Shown here: in pieces, positions 63,740-64,000 of the stretch
Layout: each line of letters starts with the position of its first letter
How positions within the stretch are numbered: position 1 is the stretch's first letter
Source of the DNA: Hippopus hippopus
Lineage: Eukaryota > Mollusca > Bivalvia > Cardiida > Cardiidae
Direction of reading: 5' to 3'
Length of the DNA: 64,000 nt
NCBI GenBank assembly: GCA_946811185.2
Contig: OX328108.1
Location: 35,276,493 to 35,340,492, forward strand
Position numbers and translations under genes: made by a program
The notes under the pieces: model-generated
Told to the model about the DNA's origin: nothing
The model's database searches: none
Seen by the model: only the letters and a program-made list of their open reading frames with translations

Positions 63740-64000
63740 TGGTCTGAAAAGGACACAAGATATACATGCTCTTTTATTTACATTCAGTTATACAATAAAC
63801 AAAAATCATGTTTAGATATGTCAGCTTCAGCATCAAATGATATAACAAAAAATCTGTAGGAAATAATAAAACGTATTAAATAATTTGATTTATAGATATA
63901 CTTTATGAATACATAAAACATTGATCACATAAATTATGTATATACCCACCAAGTTGTACAAATTAGTTATGTATATACACAACAGAGAGTACATTATCAG
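63740..64000. other. AT-rich non-coding end of window
   Basis: No feature seen apart from two close copies of TTATGTATATAC (about 63937 and 63967). Confidence 0.5.

Overview
The window looks like a piece of a metazoan nuclear genome, most likely a bivalve mollusc (heterodont, Dreissena/Mya/clam-like). It has no compact bacterial-style genes. It shows short exons with canonical splice sites, animal LC8 dynein light chain genes, tRNA-derived SINEs whose tails resemble bivalve SINEs, a Tc1-like transposon, many microsatellites and a very high density of short non-autonomous DNA transposons. The bivalve assignment is an inference from gene types and repeat style, not from a database match.

Layout. 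(1) 156-13980: a minus-strand gene in at least five exons, with all junctions in phase 0, encoding a small coiled-coil protein of about 264 residues that I do not recognise. It has two possible first coding exons (9816-9851 and 13954-13980). Its introns hold MITEs, a TTAA-flanked 1-kb element, a 158-bp MITE with an 8-bp target duplication, a 28-bp minisatellite and a nested foldback beside a perfect 72-bp palindrome. (2) 16521-18050: a nearly intact Tc1-like transposon. (3) 18240-18750: a second 28-bp-period minisatellite. (4) About 21020-52690: a tentative plus-strand gene, with a TATA-like/donor first exon near 21040-21102, a small exon at 23178-23211 and a coding exon pair at 51766-51894 and 52558-52687; the intervening 28 kb is packed with MITEs. 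(5) 45855-46124 and 59133-59402: two minus-strand, single-exon-CDS LC8 dynein light chain genes, each preceded by a splice acceptor and so with an upstream 5' UTR exon. (6) An orphan plus-strand exon at 50115-50258. (7) 59838-60607: a long acidic-codon minisatellite.

The dominant biology is the repeat landscape. Family A (about 45 full or partial copies) has TTAA-CCCTTTACC-type termini and a central palindrome of about 60 bp. Family B (about 20 copies) has TTAA-CCCTTA-type termini and its own central palindrome of about 60 bp. Family C (about 16 copies) has GAGCCATGCTCTG-type ends and a GC-rich central hairpin. Family D (two copies) is a dimeric TTAA-flanked element. Family F (two copies) shares part of the hairpin sequence of family C. 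One B copy sits inside an A copy flanked by TTAA on both sides, which points to TTAA-specific (piggyBac-like) mobilisation for A, B and D. The recurring design of terminal repeats plus a long central perfect hairpin is the most unusual structure here. No autonomous piggyBac-like transposase is visible in the window.

Exon calls rest on open frames, splice consensus and phase agreement only; no transcript or homology search was possible.
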